Below are positions 32,494 to 40,430 of a stretch of DNA of 40,430 nucleotides, one piece after another (the stretch's first letter is position 1; the number at the start of each line of letters is the position of its first letter). This DNA is from Lachnospiraceae bacterium UBA7205 (GTDB lineage Bacteria; Bacillota; Clostridia; Lachnospirales; Lachnospiraceae): assembly GCA_002490665.1 (NCBI GenBank), contig DKUL01000054.1:1-40430 (forward strand). The letters are read 5' to 3'. A program made the translations under genes and the position numbers. The notes beneath the pieces were generated by a model, which saw only the letters and a program-made list of their open reading frames with translations, made no database searches and was not told the DNA's origin.

Positions 32494-33291
32494 ATGGAAT
32501 TCAGACCATGTATAGACATCCATAACGGACAGGTGAAGCAGATTGTTGGCGGTTCCCTTGTGGATAAGGATGACCATGCCGAGGAAAATTTCGTTGCAGA
32601 AAGGGACGCGGGGTACTATGCACGGCTTTACAGGGACAACGGAATCCGGGGAGGACATATTATTCTGCTGAATCCGGTGTCCAGCCCATATTATGAAGCG
32701 ACTAAGGCACAGGCACTCAAGGCGCTTGGTGCCTATCCGGGCGGACTTCATGTAGGCGGGGGTGTAAATGACGGCAATGCCCTGGAATATCTTGATGCGG
32801 GCGCCTCACATGTCATTGTGACTTCTTATGTGTTTCAGGATGGGCATGTCAATATGGCACATCTGAAAAGGATTAGCCGGATGGTAGGAAAGGATCATCT
32901 GGTTCTGGACCTCAGCTGCCGCATGCGGGACGGGGATTATTATATCGTGACGGACAGGTGGCAGAAATTTACGGATGAAAAAGTGAATGATGCGACACTT
33001 GACCTGTTTATGGAATATTGCGACGAGTTCCTGATTCATGCCGTGGATGTCGAGGGAAAGAACCATGGAATAGAAGAAGGGCTTGTCAGGCGTCTTGGCG
33101 CATGGTGCAGCGGGGCGGATAAAATAGCCGTCACTTATGCGGGCGGCGTGCACAGCTACGAGGACATTGAACTGCTGGGAGCGCTTGGCAATGGAAAAAT
33201 CAATGTGACAATAGGGAGCGCGCTTGATATCTTTGGCGGGACGCTTGCCTTTGAAAAGATTATAGGGAAAATGAAAAAGGGGCTGTTCTGA
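32494..33291 (+). CDS. hisA: HisA of the eukaryotic (HIS6) type: ProFAR isomerase
   Basis: 265 residues. The start FRPCIDIHNGQVKQIVGGSL, plus HVGGGVNDGNALEYLDAGASHVIVTSYVF, DLSCRM..GDYYIVTDRWQKFT and VTYAGGVHSYEDIELL, matches the fungal/plant-type HisA subfamily rather than the usual bacterial HisA (IPAIDLKDGK...). D9 and the later D (HAVDVEGKNHG) are candidate catalytic acids. It isomerises ProFAR in histidine synthesis. No spacing to dapB (stop TAG, then ATG), so translation is probably coupled and expression falls under the lysine riboswitch. No other his genes are in the window. Confidence 0.85.
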   Translation: MEFRPCIDIHNGQVKQIVGGSLVDKDDHAEENFVAERDAGYYARLYRDNGIRGGHIILLNPVSSPYYEATKAQALKALGAYPGGLHVGGGVNDGNALEYLDAGASHVIVTSYVFQDGHVNMAHLKRISRMVGKDHLVLDLSCRMRDGDYYIVTDRWQKFTDEKVNDATLDLFMEYCDEFLIHAVDVEGKNHGIEEGLVRRLGAWCSGADKIAVTYAGGVHSYEDIELLGALGNGKINVTIGSALDIFGGTLAFEKIIGKMKKGLF

Positions 33292-33306
33292 CAGCCCTTT
33301 TTCATT
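33270..33306. terminator. Bidirectional terminator between hisA and the histidine kinase gene
   Basis: AATGAAAAAGGGGCTG (33270-33285), loop TTCTGA, then CAGCCCTTTTTCATT (33292-33306), one bulged G. It overlaps the last codons of hisA and lies just past the stop of the converging kinase gene. Confidence 0.9.
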
Positions 33307-33312
33307 TGTGCA

Positions 33313-36015
33313 TTATTGTGACAGAAAACCTGTTTTCTTCCATTGGTTGATGACTTCCTCACATGCGTCAGGATCCATGTCTGCGACTGCCTCGCATAGT
33401 CTGGTGTACAGTTCGCGGCATTCCTCGTCAAAACTGTAGCCATCAAGGGTATGGATGGCATCGTCCATCTTGTCGATATCCAGGTCGTCAATTGCCTGTG
33501 TCAGCTCATCAAACGCGTCTGTCAGTACTGACGGCGTGATGGGAGGTTTTTCTTCCAAATCGCGTTTTTCAGGGAAGAACGGGCTTAAAATTTCGTGGTA
33601 ATGTGCATATAGGGAAAGCAGGTTATCCGTGTTCTGGAGAATCATGTCAATGTCATTGGCATTTCCGGCGGCTTCCAGTGCGGCAGCCCTGTCGGAGAGG
33701 TCATCTGCCCCAATCTGCCTGGATGCGCTCTTGAGGGCATGGACTTCCACTGTGTAGTCGTGCCATTTTTTGCTGTCCATGTAGGTCTGTATCAGCTTGA
33801 GCTTTTTGGGGATTGCATGGTAGTAATCGGCAAGCACAGTCATAAATAATTCCTCGCTGCCAAGCAGCTTCAGTGCTCCTTTGATGTTAAGCTCCGGGAT
33901 ATCAGGCAGTACGACAGCCTTTTTGGCGGGCATCTGGACCGATGTACCGGAATGTTTTTTGATTTTGTCTTTGGGCAGCCAGTGGCGTATGGCATTTATG
34001 AGCATACGAACCTCGATTGGCTTTGCAACAAAGTCGTTCATGCCTTCCTTGATAAACATTTTTTTGACATCCCCGATGACGTTGGCAGTGAGCGCTATAA
34101 TGGGTACATCATTGTACTCGGAGTGGAAACGCCGGATAATGCGTGTTGTCTCGACTCCGTCAATTTCCGGCATCATATGATCCATCAGGATGAGGTCGTA
34201 CATGGTCTCGGATATTTTGCTGATTGCCTGGTTTCCGCTGAGTGCTGTGTCAATCTGCATGTTTAGCGGCTCGAGAAGCCCCTGCGCCACAGTCAGGTTG
34301 ATGGAGTTATCATCCACGATGAGGATTTTTGCCGTCTCGGCGGTAAAATCATAATATTCGTCGGTAGACTCACTGTCATACTGGCTGATTGTCTCATGGT
34401 TGTATATGCCGGCAAGTGACAGGACGGATAATGGTTTGTGGACAACCAGCACATTCTGCGGGTCATAGTTGACAGATACATCGTATGGGGCGATAACGAC
34501 CGTGTTGAGCTGGGGGTGGTCATGCATAAAGTCCTGGATATCCTGGTCAAAGTCTATGTAGGGAATGAACAGGTAGGTATCATTTAATTTGTCAATGTTT
34601 TCATTCAGGAATGACAGGATATCCGTACCCTTCAGGTCAGTATAGTCGATGCCAAGCTTATGCATGTCCCGCTTGAGCTGTATATTGGCGTATGTATTGT
34701 TGAGAAAACCTGCCGCATGGGTCGGGGAGTTCTCGGACAGCGATATGGATGGTTCCGCTTCCACGATTATCTGGGGAACGGAAAAGGAAAAGGTGGAACC
34801 TTCCCCATAGACACTTTCCACGGTGATATCGCCGTTCATAAGTGTTACAAGCTGTTTGCTGATGGCAAGTCCCAGACCGGTGCCTTCGATATTGCGGTTC
34901 CGTTTGCTGTCCACCTGCTGGAATGACTTGAAGAGCTTACCCAAATCCTCCGGCTTAATGCCTATTCCGGTGTCCGACACAGAAAACAGCAGGTTTACCG
35001 TGTCCTCGGAGACTGTCTCAAAATCGTATTTCAGGCAGATTTGACCTACCCTGGTAAATTTGGCGGCATTGTTTGCCAGGTTGGTGATAACCTGCTTGAG
35101 ACGAACCATGTCGCCGCGGAGCACCTTGGGGATATTCGGGTTGATATCGAGCACAAATTCCACATCGTCTTTGTCAATACGTGTACTGACAATGGTTGCG
35201 ACATCGTTAATCAGGGATGCTGGTTCGTAATCGTCAGCAACGATGTCCATTTTGCCTGATTCAATTTTGGAGAAGTCAAGGATGTCGTTGATGATGGTGA
35301 GCAGCGATTTTCCCGCAGCCTTAATCTGGTTGATGTAATTTTTGGCGGCAGGAGTCATCTCCTCGCGCAGCGCCATCTCTGCAAGGCCAATCACAGCGTT
35401 CATGGGCGTGCGCAGCTCATGGCTTGTGTTCGCCAGGAAGTCCGATTTCATGTTTGCGGCCTTTTCGATTTCAATATTTGCCTCCTTCATGATGAACCTG
35501 TGGTAGGCAATGCTTGACAGGGCGCTTGTGAGTGTGTAAAGGAACAGCGCAGCGTTGTCAAGCTTGGTTTTGTCAATGACAGGCACGCTCATGACAGACT
35601 GCAGGTAATTAATCAAGTCAATGCCGATTTCCGCTGCAACCTGCATGATTCGGGTGATGTCAGGCGGGGAGGTGAGCACCTGCCCGCCGACAAAACAGCC
35701 GACCATTTTTTCGCCTGCCATGATGGGGGCGGCGAAATCCATGAGTCCTGCGTGGCAGTAATATGTAACGGAGGAGCCGACTTTCAGGGCAAGCTCGGCG
35801 CCATGCTTGTCACATTGCTGGCAGCGCAGGCAGCCAATCGGTGAATTCCGTGTATATTTGCTGCAAAAGTCAGTGAAATTTGTCCCTTTTGTGACAGGAA
35901 CACCCTCGGCATCGGTGATGATGGCGGCAAATCCCGTCATCTTGGAAAAGGAGTCCTGTAGGTGCTGGAGCATTTCCACGTCAAAAAGGTCGGTGAGAGT
36001 TATCTCATTATTCAT
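33313..36015 (-). CDS. Hybrid sensor histidine kinase: PocR - HisKA - HATPase - REC-like - REC - Hpt
   Basis: 900 residues from ATG 36015, chosen because GGAGG lies 8 nt upstream; a TTG five codons earlier overlaps it. Order: PocR-type sensory domain (~8-170) with the cysteine-rich C-x-x-C region IGCLRCQQCD and YYCHAGLMDFAAPI; HisKA with H199 in SHELRTPMNAVIGL; HATPase with NLANNAAKF, SDTGIGI and EGTGLGLAI; a degenerate receiver-like segment (~433-540) without the expected aspartate motif; a true receiver (~562-680) with D612 in LILMDHMMPE and K of FVAKPI; an Hpt domain with H759 (VEVHALKSASRQIG); and an acidic C-terminal tail. No membrane segment, so it is cytoplasmic. The response regulator gene lies 24 nt upstream in the same operon. 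Confidence 0.93.
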   Translation of the reverse strand: MNNEITLTDLFDVEMLQHLQDSFSKMTGFAAIITDAEGVPVTKGTNFTDFCSKYTRNSPIGCLRCQQCDKHGAELALKVGSSVTYYCHAGLMDFAAPIMAGEKMVGCFVGGQVLTSPPDITRIMQVAAEIGIDLINYLQSVMSVPVIDKTKLDNAALFLYTLTSALSSIAYHRFIMKEANIEIEKAANMKSDFLANTSHELRTPMNAVIGLAEMALREEMTPAAKNYINQIKAAGKSLLTIINDILDFSKIESGKMDIVADDYEPASLINDVATIVSTRIDKDDVEFVLDINPNIPKVLRGDMVRLKQVITNLANNAAKFTRVGQICLKYDFETVSEDTVNLLFSVSDTGIGIKPEDLGKLFKSFQQVDSKRNRNIEGTGLGLAISKQLVTLMNGDITVESVYGEGSTFSFSVPQIIVEAEPSISLSENSPTHAAGFLNNTYANIQLKRDMHKLGIDYTDLKGTDILSFLNENIDKLNDTYLFIPYIDFDQDIQDFMHDHPQLNTVVIAPYDVSVNYDPQNVLVVHKPLSVLSLAGIYNHETISQYDSESTDEYYDFTAETAKILIVDDNSINLTVAQGLLEPLNMQIDTALSGNQAISKISETMYDLILMDHMMPEIDGVETTRIIRRFHSEYNDVPIIALTANVIGDVKKMFIKEGMNDFVAKPIEVRMLINAIRHWLPKDKIKKHSGTSVQMPAKKAVVLPDIPELNIKGALKLLGSEELFMTVLADYYHAIPKKLKLIQTYMDSKKWHDYTVEVHALKSASRQIGADDLSDRAAALEAAGNANDIDMILQNTDNLLSLYAHYHEILSPFFPEKRDLEEKPPITPSVLTDAFDELTQAIDDLDIDKMDDAIHTLDGYSFDEECRELYTRLCEAVADMDPDACEEVINQWKKTGFLSQ

Positions 36016-36039
36016 ACGATACGCCTCCAATTACTATCC

Positions 36040-36930
36040 TTAATCAACGAACTCGCGAATTTTGGCAAGCAGGGATTCCCGGTCAACGGGCTTTAGCAGA
36101 TAACCCTGCGGCTTGAGTGCAAGCGCGTTCTTGATTTTTTCCGTGTCATTGATTCCGGTGAGGAATACGACAGGGATGGATGAAAGGTAAGGATCCTTGC
36201 GGAGCTCCTCAAGGACGGCAGGACCATTCATGTCCGGCATTTCATAGTCCAGAAGAATCAGGCTGACTTCTTTGGTCTTGAGGAAACGCAGCGCTATTTT
36301 TCCACTGATTGCAGTGGCGACCTCGTATCTGGAATCCAGGTATCCTTTAATGGTTTTGTGGATAATGGTGGCATCATCCACGACAAGGATGCGGGGACGG
36401 TCTGGTGACTGGGTCTGCCGTTCCAACCCTTTTTCCGGTTCTTTTTCCACGTTGTCAATGATGGCGTCAAGCTGCGCGAGGGTGTCGAAGGCATTGCTGG
36501 CATTGGTATCCAGTGCGACGGAGAGCGGTGAATCCGCCTCCGATGACAGGCGCGCCCGGTGCTCCCTGATAAACCTTACAATCGTGTCCTCCATGTCGGG
36601 TGTGGATATGGGAAGCCGGATGGACAGCTCGGGAACGCAGTTTGGAATCTTGGAAGCGTATTCCAGACTCGCGGCGTCGCCGATTGCGCCAAACGGAATG
36701 TCGTTCTTGCCGAGCACGTCGTGAAAGCTTGCGATTGTCACAAGGTCATCCCGCGTCTCGGAGCGCATGCAAAAGATAAAAATATCCGGCTTAAAATATT
36801 TGATATGGTTTTTGAGGTCGTCATAGATAACGGACGACGTCACACATTCAAATGTAGAATCCATTTGAAGAAAAAAATTGCTGATGAGTTTTCTGCTGTT
36901 TCCTGCCAGCAGAACCTTATATGTTGTCAT
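36040..36930 (-). CDS. Response regulator with N-terminal receiver-like and C-terminal REC domain
   Basis: 296 residues from ATG 36930, where AGGAGG lies 8 nt upstream; the frame is open 20 codons further up without a ribosome binding site. Residues 1-125 form a receiver-like fold (TTYKVLLAGNSRKLISNFFLQ) without the phospho-acceptor motif. A linker (~126-178) follows, then a canonical REC domain (~180-296) with DD of RILVVDDAT, phospho-acceptor D228 (LILLDYEMP), T of FLTGIND and K of LLKPVD. No DNA-binding or enzymatic output domain. It is a likely phosphorelay partner of the kinase gene that follows. Confidence 0.85.
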   Translation of the reverse strand: MTTYKVLLAGNSRKLISNFFLQMDSTFECVTSSVIYDDLKNHIKYFKPDIFIFCMRSETRDDLVTIASFHDVLGKNDIPFGAIGDAASLEYASKIPNCVPELSIRLPISTPDMEDTIVRFIREHRARLSSEADSPLSVALDTNASNAFDTLAQLDAIIDNVEKEPEKGLERQTQSPDRPRILVVDDATIIHKTIKGYLDSRYEVATAISGKIALRFLKTKEVSLILLDYEMPDMNGPAVLEELRKDPYLSSIPVVFLTGINDTEKIKNALALKPQGYLLKPVDRESLLAKIREFVD

Positions 36931-37059
36931 TCCAATATCCTCCTGTTGCAATATGTAAATAAATATCCGGTTAAAAATATACAAATTCATTTTAACATAA
37001 ATGGAGGAAATAATAAATAATAAAATGGGAAGTTGTGGTGGGTGTCCGGTGAATTTTTC

Positions 37060-37088
37060 TTGTGAATTTAAGGCTCCTACCGTATAAT
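37060..37088 (+). promoter_or_regulatory. Putative promoter of the Nudix gene
   Basis: TTGTGA (37060-37065), 17-nt spacer, TATAAT (37083-37088). The perfect palindrome GCTGTA-TAT-TACAGC (37103-37117) lies at or just past the expected start of transcription and may be an operator. Confidence 0.6.
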
Positions 37089-37141
37089 AAGATTAAATAT
37101 CTGCTGTATATTACAGCGAATGAAACAAAGGAGTGGAACCA

Positions 37142-37702
37142 ATGAAGTTTAAGGGCATTCAGAAAAAGGAAGAGGGAAAATTTATCACGCGCTATGATGT
37201 CGCGTACCAGACGGTGGACAACAGGGAAAAAATTTATGAGATTATCAGCCGCAACCGGCAGCTTGACTCGATAGAGGCGCTCAATGGCAGCAGACCGGAT
37301 TCGGTTGTGGTTATTGCGACTGACGAGAGCGGGGAAAGGCTGCTGGTCAACAGGGAATTTCGCCTGGCGGTCGGCGACTGGGTCTATAATTTTCCGGCAG
37401 GGCTGATTGATGCGGGGGAGGAGCCTGTTGAGAGTGCAAAGCGCGAGTTATGGGAGGAAACAGGGCTTGAGCTGTATGCGGTGGATGATTTTATTGGTCC
37501 AAGCTACAGCGCAGTAGGGTTTAGCAATGAGATTAACGTCTGTGTGGTCGGAAAGGCGCGGGGAGCGTTCCGGCATAGCACCTCCACGGTGGAGGAAATT
37601 GAGCCGAACTGGTACACAAAGGCCCAGCTGCGGGCGATGCTGCAGACAGAGCGGTTTGCGGCGCGGACACAGGCGTACTGCTATTTGTGGAGCAGGATGT
37701 GA
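37142..37702 (+). CDS. Nudix hydrolase, ADP-ribose pyrophosphatase type
   Basis: 186 residues from ATG 37142 (AAAGGAG 8 nt upstream); a GTG at 37133 in frame is less likely. The Nudix box is complete: G-LIDAG-E-EPVESAK-REL-WEE-TGL fits GX5EX7REUXEEXGU. It is preceded by LVNREFRLAVGDWVYNFPAG, typical of ADP-ribose pyrophosphatases. It would hydrolyse a nucleoside diphosphate linked to X, probably ADP-ribose. Followed by a clear terminator. Confidence 0.9.
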   Translation: MKFKGIQKKEEGKFITRYDVAYQTVDNREKIYEIISRNRQLDSIEALNGSRPDSVVVIATDESGERLLVNREFRLAVGDWVYNFPAGLIDAGEEPVESAKRELWEETGLELYAVDDFIGPSYSAVGFSNEINVCVVGKARGAFRHSTSTVEEIEPNWYTKAQLRAMLQTERFAARTQAYCYLWSRM

Positions 37703-37742
37703 GCCGACAGAAGGAACGGACAACTGTACATATTAAAAATGT

Positions 37743-37774
37743 AAAAACTGACACTTTTCACGGTGTCAGTTTTT
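37743..37774 (+). terminator. Terminator after the Nudix gene
   Basis: AAAAACTGACAC-TTTTCACG-GTGTCAGTTTTT; symmetrical, so potentially bidirectional. Confidence 0.9.
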
Positions 37775-37792
37775 GTGTATGATAGACACAGC

Positions 37793-37935
37793 GTTACAAT
37801 TCACACCCATGCCAGTTTTTATCAGCTTATAAGTTACTGAGGTGTGAATTATAACAGATTCTGCGCACAAAATGCTATAATGCAGGCATTTTGGCGCATG
37901 ATTCCTGTTACTTTGGCGTGGGTGTGAAAAGTAAC
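37793..37935 (+). promoter_or_regulatory. Promoter region of pdxS with three copies of a 15-bp motif
   Basis: GTTACAATTCACACC (37793-37807), its inverted copy GGTGTGAATTATAAC (37841-37855, 14 of 15 match) and a third, inverted, GGTGTGAAAAGTAAC (37921-37935). A TATAAT at 37876-37881 is flanked by the inverted repeat GCGCACAAAATGC / GCATTTTGGCGC (37863-37875 / 37886-37897). The second motif ends where a -35 would be. This looks like a regulated promoter; the regulator is not in the window. A MocR-type PdxR is one possibility, by analogy only. Confidence 0.6.
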
Positions 37936-38010
37936 GGCACAGCAGCAGTTTGCGGACTTTGCACTTGCTGTAAACGATTGTTGCGATATAATGTTTTGGA
38001 GGAGAAGAAG

Positions 38011-38886
38011 ATGGACAACGAGAGATATGAACTAAACAAGGAACTGGCACAGATGCTAAAGGGCGGTGTCATTATGGATGTGACGACGCCTGAGCAGGCG
38101 CGTGTTGCGCAAGAGGCAGGCGCGTGTGCGGTTATGGCGCTTGAGAGGATACCGGCAGACATCAGGGCGGCGGGCGGGGTCTCGCGCATGAGCGACCCCG
38201 GGATGATAAAGGGAATCCAGGAAGCCGTGTCCATTCCGGTGATGGCAAAATGCCGTATCGGACATTTCGCGGAGGCGCAGATACTTGAGGCGATAGAGAT
38301 TGACTACATTGACGAGAGCGAAGTGCTCTCACCGGCGGATGACGTGTACCATATAGACAAGACGAAATTCAAGGTTCCGTTCGTGTGCGGCGCGAAGGAT
38401 CTGGGCGAGGCGCTGCGGCGCATCAGCGAGGGAGCCTCCATGATTCGGACAAAAGGGGAGCCGGGGACTGGCGACATTGTGCAGGCAGTCCGCCATATGC
38501 GGAAGATGAACCAGGAAATTGCAAGGCTGACATCCATGCGGGAGGATGAGCTCTACGATGCGGCAAAACAGCTCCAGGTGCCGTATGACCTGGTAAAATA
38601 TGTCCATGAAAAGGGAAGGCTTCCCGTCGTGAATTTCGCGGCCGGGGGCGTGGCGACACCGGCGGACGCGGCGCTTATGATGCAGCTTGGCGCGGAGGGG
38701 GTTTTTGTCGGTTCGGGAATCTTCCGGTCGGGAGACCCGAAAAAGAGGGCCGCGGCAATTGTCAAGGCTGTCACAAACTATAAGGATGCGAAGATTCTGG
38801 CAGAATTGTCAGAAAATCTGGGCGAGGCAATGGTCGGCATCAACGAGCAGGAGATTCAGCTCCTCATGGCGGAGCGTGGAAAATAG
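38011..38886 (+). CDS. pdxS: Pyridoxal 5'-phosphate synthase lyase subunit
   Basis: 291 residues, full length. Landmarks: LAQMLKGGVIMDVTTPEQARVAQEAGACAVMALERIPADIR; the MAKCRIGHFAEAQILEA block; DYIDESEVL; VPFVCGAKDLGEALRRI; IRTKGEPGTGDIVQAVRHMR; and FAAGGVATPADAALMMQLGAEGVFVGSGIF. The catalytic lysines fall in VMAKCRIG and TKFKVPFVCG-type positions. It makes PLP from ribose-5-phosphate, glyceraldehyde-3-phosphate and ammonia supplied by PdxT. GGAGGAGAAG precedes the ATG; pdxT follows after 31 nt. Confidence 0.98.
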   Translation: MDNERYELNKELAQMLKGGVIMDVTTPEQARVAQEAGACAVMALERIPADIRAAGGVSRMSDPGMIKGIQEAVSIPVMAKCRIGHFAEAQILEAIEIDYIDESEVLSPADDVYHIDKTKFKVPFVCGAKDLGEALRRISEGASMIRTKGEPGTGDIVQAVRHMRKMNQEIARLTSMREDELYDAAKQLQVPYDLVKYVHEKGRLPVVNFAAGGVATPADAALMMQLGAEGVFVGSGIFRSGDPKKRAAAIVKAVTNYKDAKILAELSENLGEAMVGINEQEIQLLMAERGK

Positions 38887-38917
38887 CTGGCAATGGTTTT
38901 TGGGAAAGGGGATTTAC

Positions 38918-39487
38918 ATGAAGATAGCGGTTCTTGCAGTGCAGGGCGCGTTTGTGGAACATGAAAGGATGCTTGGGCAGCTCGGGATAGAGAGTTTTGA
39001 AATCAGGCAGAAAAACGATTTGCGGCAGGATTTTGACGGACTGATTCTGCCCGGGGGTGAAAGTACCGTGATGGGAAAGCTTGTGCGGGAGCTTGGCTTG
39101 TTTGAGCCGCTGAAAGAGAAAATAGCGGGCGGGCTTCCAGTGCTTGGAACGTGTGCCGGACTGATTTTGCTGGCAGAGAAATTGTCAAATGACGCTAACG
39201 TTTATTTCGGAACACTGCCCGTTACCGTGAAAAGAAATGCGTACGGCAGGCAGCTGGGCAGTTTTTATACGAATGCAGAGGTGAGGGGCATCGGAGAAAT
39301 CCCGATGGCATTTATCCGGGCGCCGTACATAGAATCCGTGGGCAGCGGGGCGGAGGTTATCGCAGAGGTAGACGGAAATATCGTGGGTGTCAGGTATGGC
39401 AGGCAGATAGGAGTCTCGTTCCACCCCGAGGTGACAGACAGCCTGCGCCTTCACAGGTATTTTGTGGAGCTGGCGGCGGCAGGATGA
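38918..39487 (+). CDS. pdxT: Pyridoxal 5'-phosphate synthase glutaminase subunit
   Basis: 189 residues from ATG 38918 (AAAGGGG upstream). Start KIAVLAVQGAFVEH; the LILPGGESTVMGKL oxyanion loop; nucleophile C in GTCAGLILLA; FIRAPYIE; catalytic H and E in SFHPEVTD. Class I glutamine amidotransferase giving ammonia to PdxS. Operon with pdxS. Confidence 0.97.
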   Translation: MKIAVLAVQGAFVEHERMLGQLGIESFEIRQKNDLRQDFDGLILPGGESTVMGKLVRELGLFEPLKEKIAGGLPVLGTCAGLILLAEKLSNDANVYFGTLPVTVKRNAYGRQLGSFYTNAEVRGIGEIPMAFIRAPYIESVGSGAEVIAEVDGNIVGVRYGRQIGVSFHPEVTDSLRLHRYFVELAAAG

Positions 39488-39501
39488 ACGACACGAGGCT
39501 T

Positions 39502-40350
39502 TTATAGCAGCAGATGCAGATACTTTTCAAAAGAAATGCCGTGAATGCCCAGAACGTTGTCGCGGGATGCCTCCTCTATGGCAGGGCGCAGGAAACGGAC
39601 TGCTTTTTCCAGGGCTTCTTTGGCGTCAAGTCCCCCGACCATGCTTCCGGCAATGACGGAAGCCGTCAAATCGCCGGTGCCTGAGAAATTTTTTCCGGTA
39701 TACGGCATTTCGAGATAAAAGGCGTCATCCGGCGTTACGGCAAGATTTCCCATATAATCCTGTCCGGGCAGGCGTCGTATGATGCCTGTCACGATAACGG
39801 TCTGGCTGCCATGTGCCTTCCGCATCAGGCTGCGTGCAGTGTCCTCTATATATCGCACATAGTCGGGGGACATGCAGTGGTCTGTCAGCTTCTCATAGTC
39901 CGTGTCGGCGAGGAGGCACAGCTCTGTCAGATTGGGGGTGATGACACCGGCGCGTTTCGTCAGCTCTTTCATACTGTCCAGCAGCTCCTGCGTAAAGATG
40001 CGTATGCGCTCCCCATTGTCTCCCATAACCGGGTCGGCAAGATAGAGCGTATCCTTGGTCTGGAACTTCTCGAGAAAATAGAGTACGTTGTGCATCTGTG
40101 CGGCGCTCCCGAGAAAGCCGGAATAGATGCCGTCAAAATGGACGTGCAGCTTTGCCCACTCGTTCGTGAAGCTGTTCATTTTTTCTGTATAATCATCATA
40201 AAAGTAGCTTGGAAAACCTGTCTGTGCCGAAAGAATTGCGGTGGGCAGCGGGCAAGCCTGTATTCCGAGGATGGAAATAACAGGAATTGCGGCGGCCAGC
40301 GAGCATTTGCCAAAGCCGGACAGGTCATTAATCAGGGCTATTTTTTTCAT
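39502..40350 (-). CDS. pdxK: Pyridoxal/pyridoxamine kinase
   Basis: 282 residues from ATG 40350 with AGGAGG upstream; the frame runs open further up only because it crosses the 55-nt repeat. Ribokinase-like fold: INDLSGFGKCSLAAAIP at the start, LADPVMGDNGERI, VITPNLTELCLLA, VIVTGI, and the anion hole/catalytic base region YTGKNFSGTGDLTASVIAGSM with GTGD. It salvages vitamin B6 vitamers to their 5'-phosphates. Converges on pdxS-pdxT, so de novo and salvage B6 genes are neighbours. The subtype (PdxK or PdxY) is uncertain. Confidence 0.9.
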   Translation of the reverse strand: MKKIALINDLSGFGKCSLAAAIPVISILGIQACPLPTAILSAQTGFPSYFYDDYTEKMNSFTNEWAKLHVHFDGIYSGFLGSAAQMHNVLYFLEKFQTKDTLYLADPVMGDNGERIRIFTQELLDSMKELTKRAGVITPNLTELCLLADTDYEKLTDHCMSPDYVRYIEDTARSLMRKAHGSQTVIVTGIIRRLPGQDYMGNLAVTPDDAFYLEMPYTGKNFSGTGDLTASVIAGSMVGGLDAKEALEKAVRFLRPAIEEASRDNVLGIHGISFEKYLHLLL

Positions 40351-40375
40351 GGTCTGAAATCCTCCTGGGTATTCT

Positions 40376-40430
40376 ATACTGACGGTTGAAAAGACTGACC
40401 GCTCAGTATAAGGTGATGCGCACAACCGCA
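40376..40430 (+). repeat. Dispersed 55-nt hairpin repeat, copy 3 (continues to the window edge)
   Basis: ATACTGACGGTT-GAAAAGACT-GACCGCTCAGTAT, then AAGGTGATGCGCACAACCGCA, ending at the last base of the window. It lies 26 nt upstream of pdxK and opposite to it in orientation. Further sequence may follow outside. Confidence 0.9.

Overview
The window looks like a chromosomal segment of a low-to-mid GC Firmicute, most likely a gut Lachnospiraceae (Roseburia/Agathobacter/Eubacterium type). This is inferred from Gram-positive housekeeping genes with AGGAGG ribosome binding sites, several Rpn-type (PD-(D/E)XK) nuclease genes with E-G-R tails, a lysine riboswitch in front of dapA, and Lachnospiraceae-style type IV pilins. 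No rRNA, tRNA or CRISPR array was seen.

Region 1 (1-7000) is accessory DNA. It holds the 3' part of an Rpn-family gene, two decayed IS256-family elements abutting tail to tail, and three closely related type IV pilin genes (one on -, two on +). A zinc-ribbon tyrosine recombinase sits between the first two pilin genes. The recombinase is bracketed by a ~38-bp imperfect direct repeat with a perfect 16-bp core, and the pilin genes on each side have long, inverted, related leaders containing large hairpins. This is the most unusual part of the window.

Region 2 (7000-10870) holds an LTA-synthase-like membrane sulfatase, an Rpn gene split by a frameshift or overlap, and coiled-coil proteins.

Region 3 (10870-23000) is a type IV pilus operon: prepilin, prepilin peptidase, a PilM-PilN fusion, a PilO-like protein, then four (pseudo)pilins ending in a 1734-residue modular prepilin that is a good candidate for a tip adhesin. 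The PilB, PilC and PilT genes needed for assembly are not in the window.

Region 4 (23000-25600) has an intact Rpn gene, an unrecognised protein with an HNH-like motif, and a remnant of another Rpn gene.

Region 5 (25600-40430) is mostly conserved chromosome: a SpoIID-like/peptidoglycan-binding protein, typA, an SSB-like protein, a CobO/BtuR-like P-loop protein, riboswitch-controlled dapA-dapB followed by a eukaryotic-type hisA, a PocR-containing hybrid histidine kinase with a response regulator, a Nudix hydrolase, the PLP synthase pair pdxS-pdxT, and a convergent pyridoxal kinase. A 55-nt hairpin repeat occurs three times (10067, 12321, 40376).
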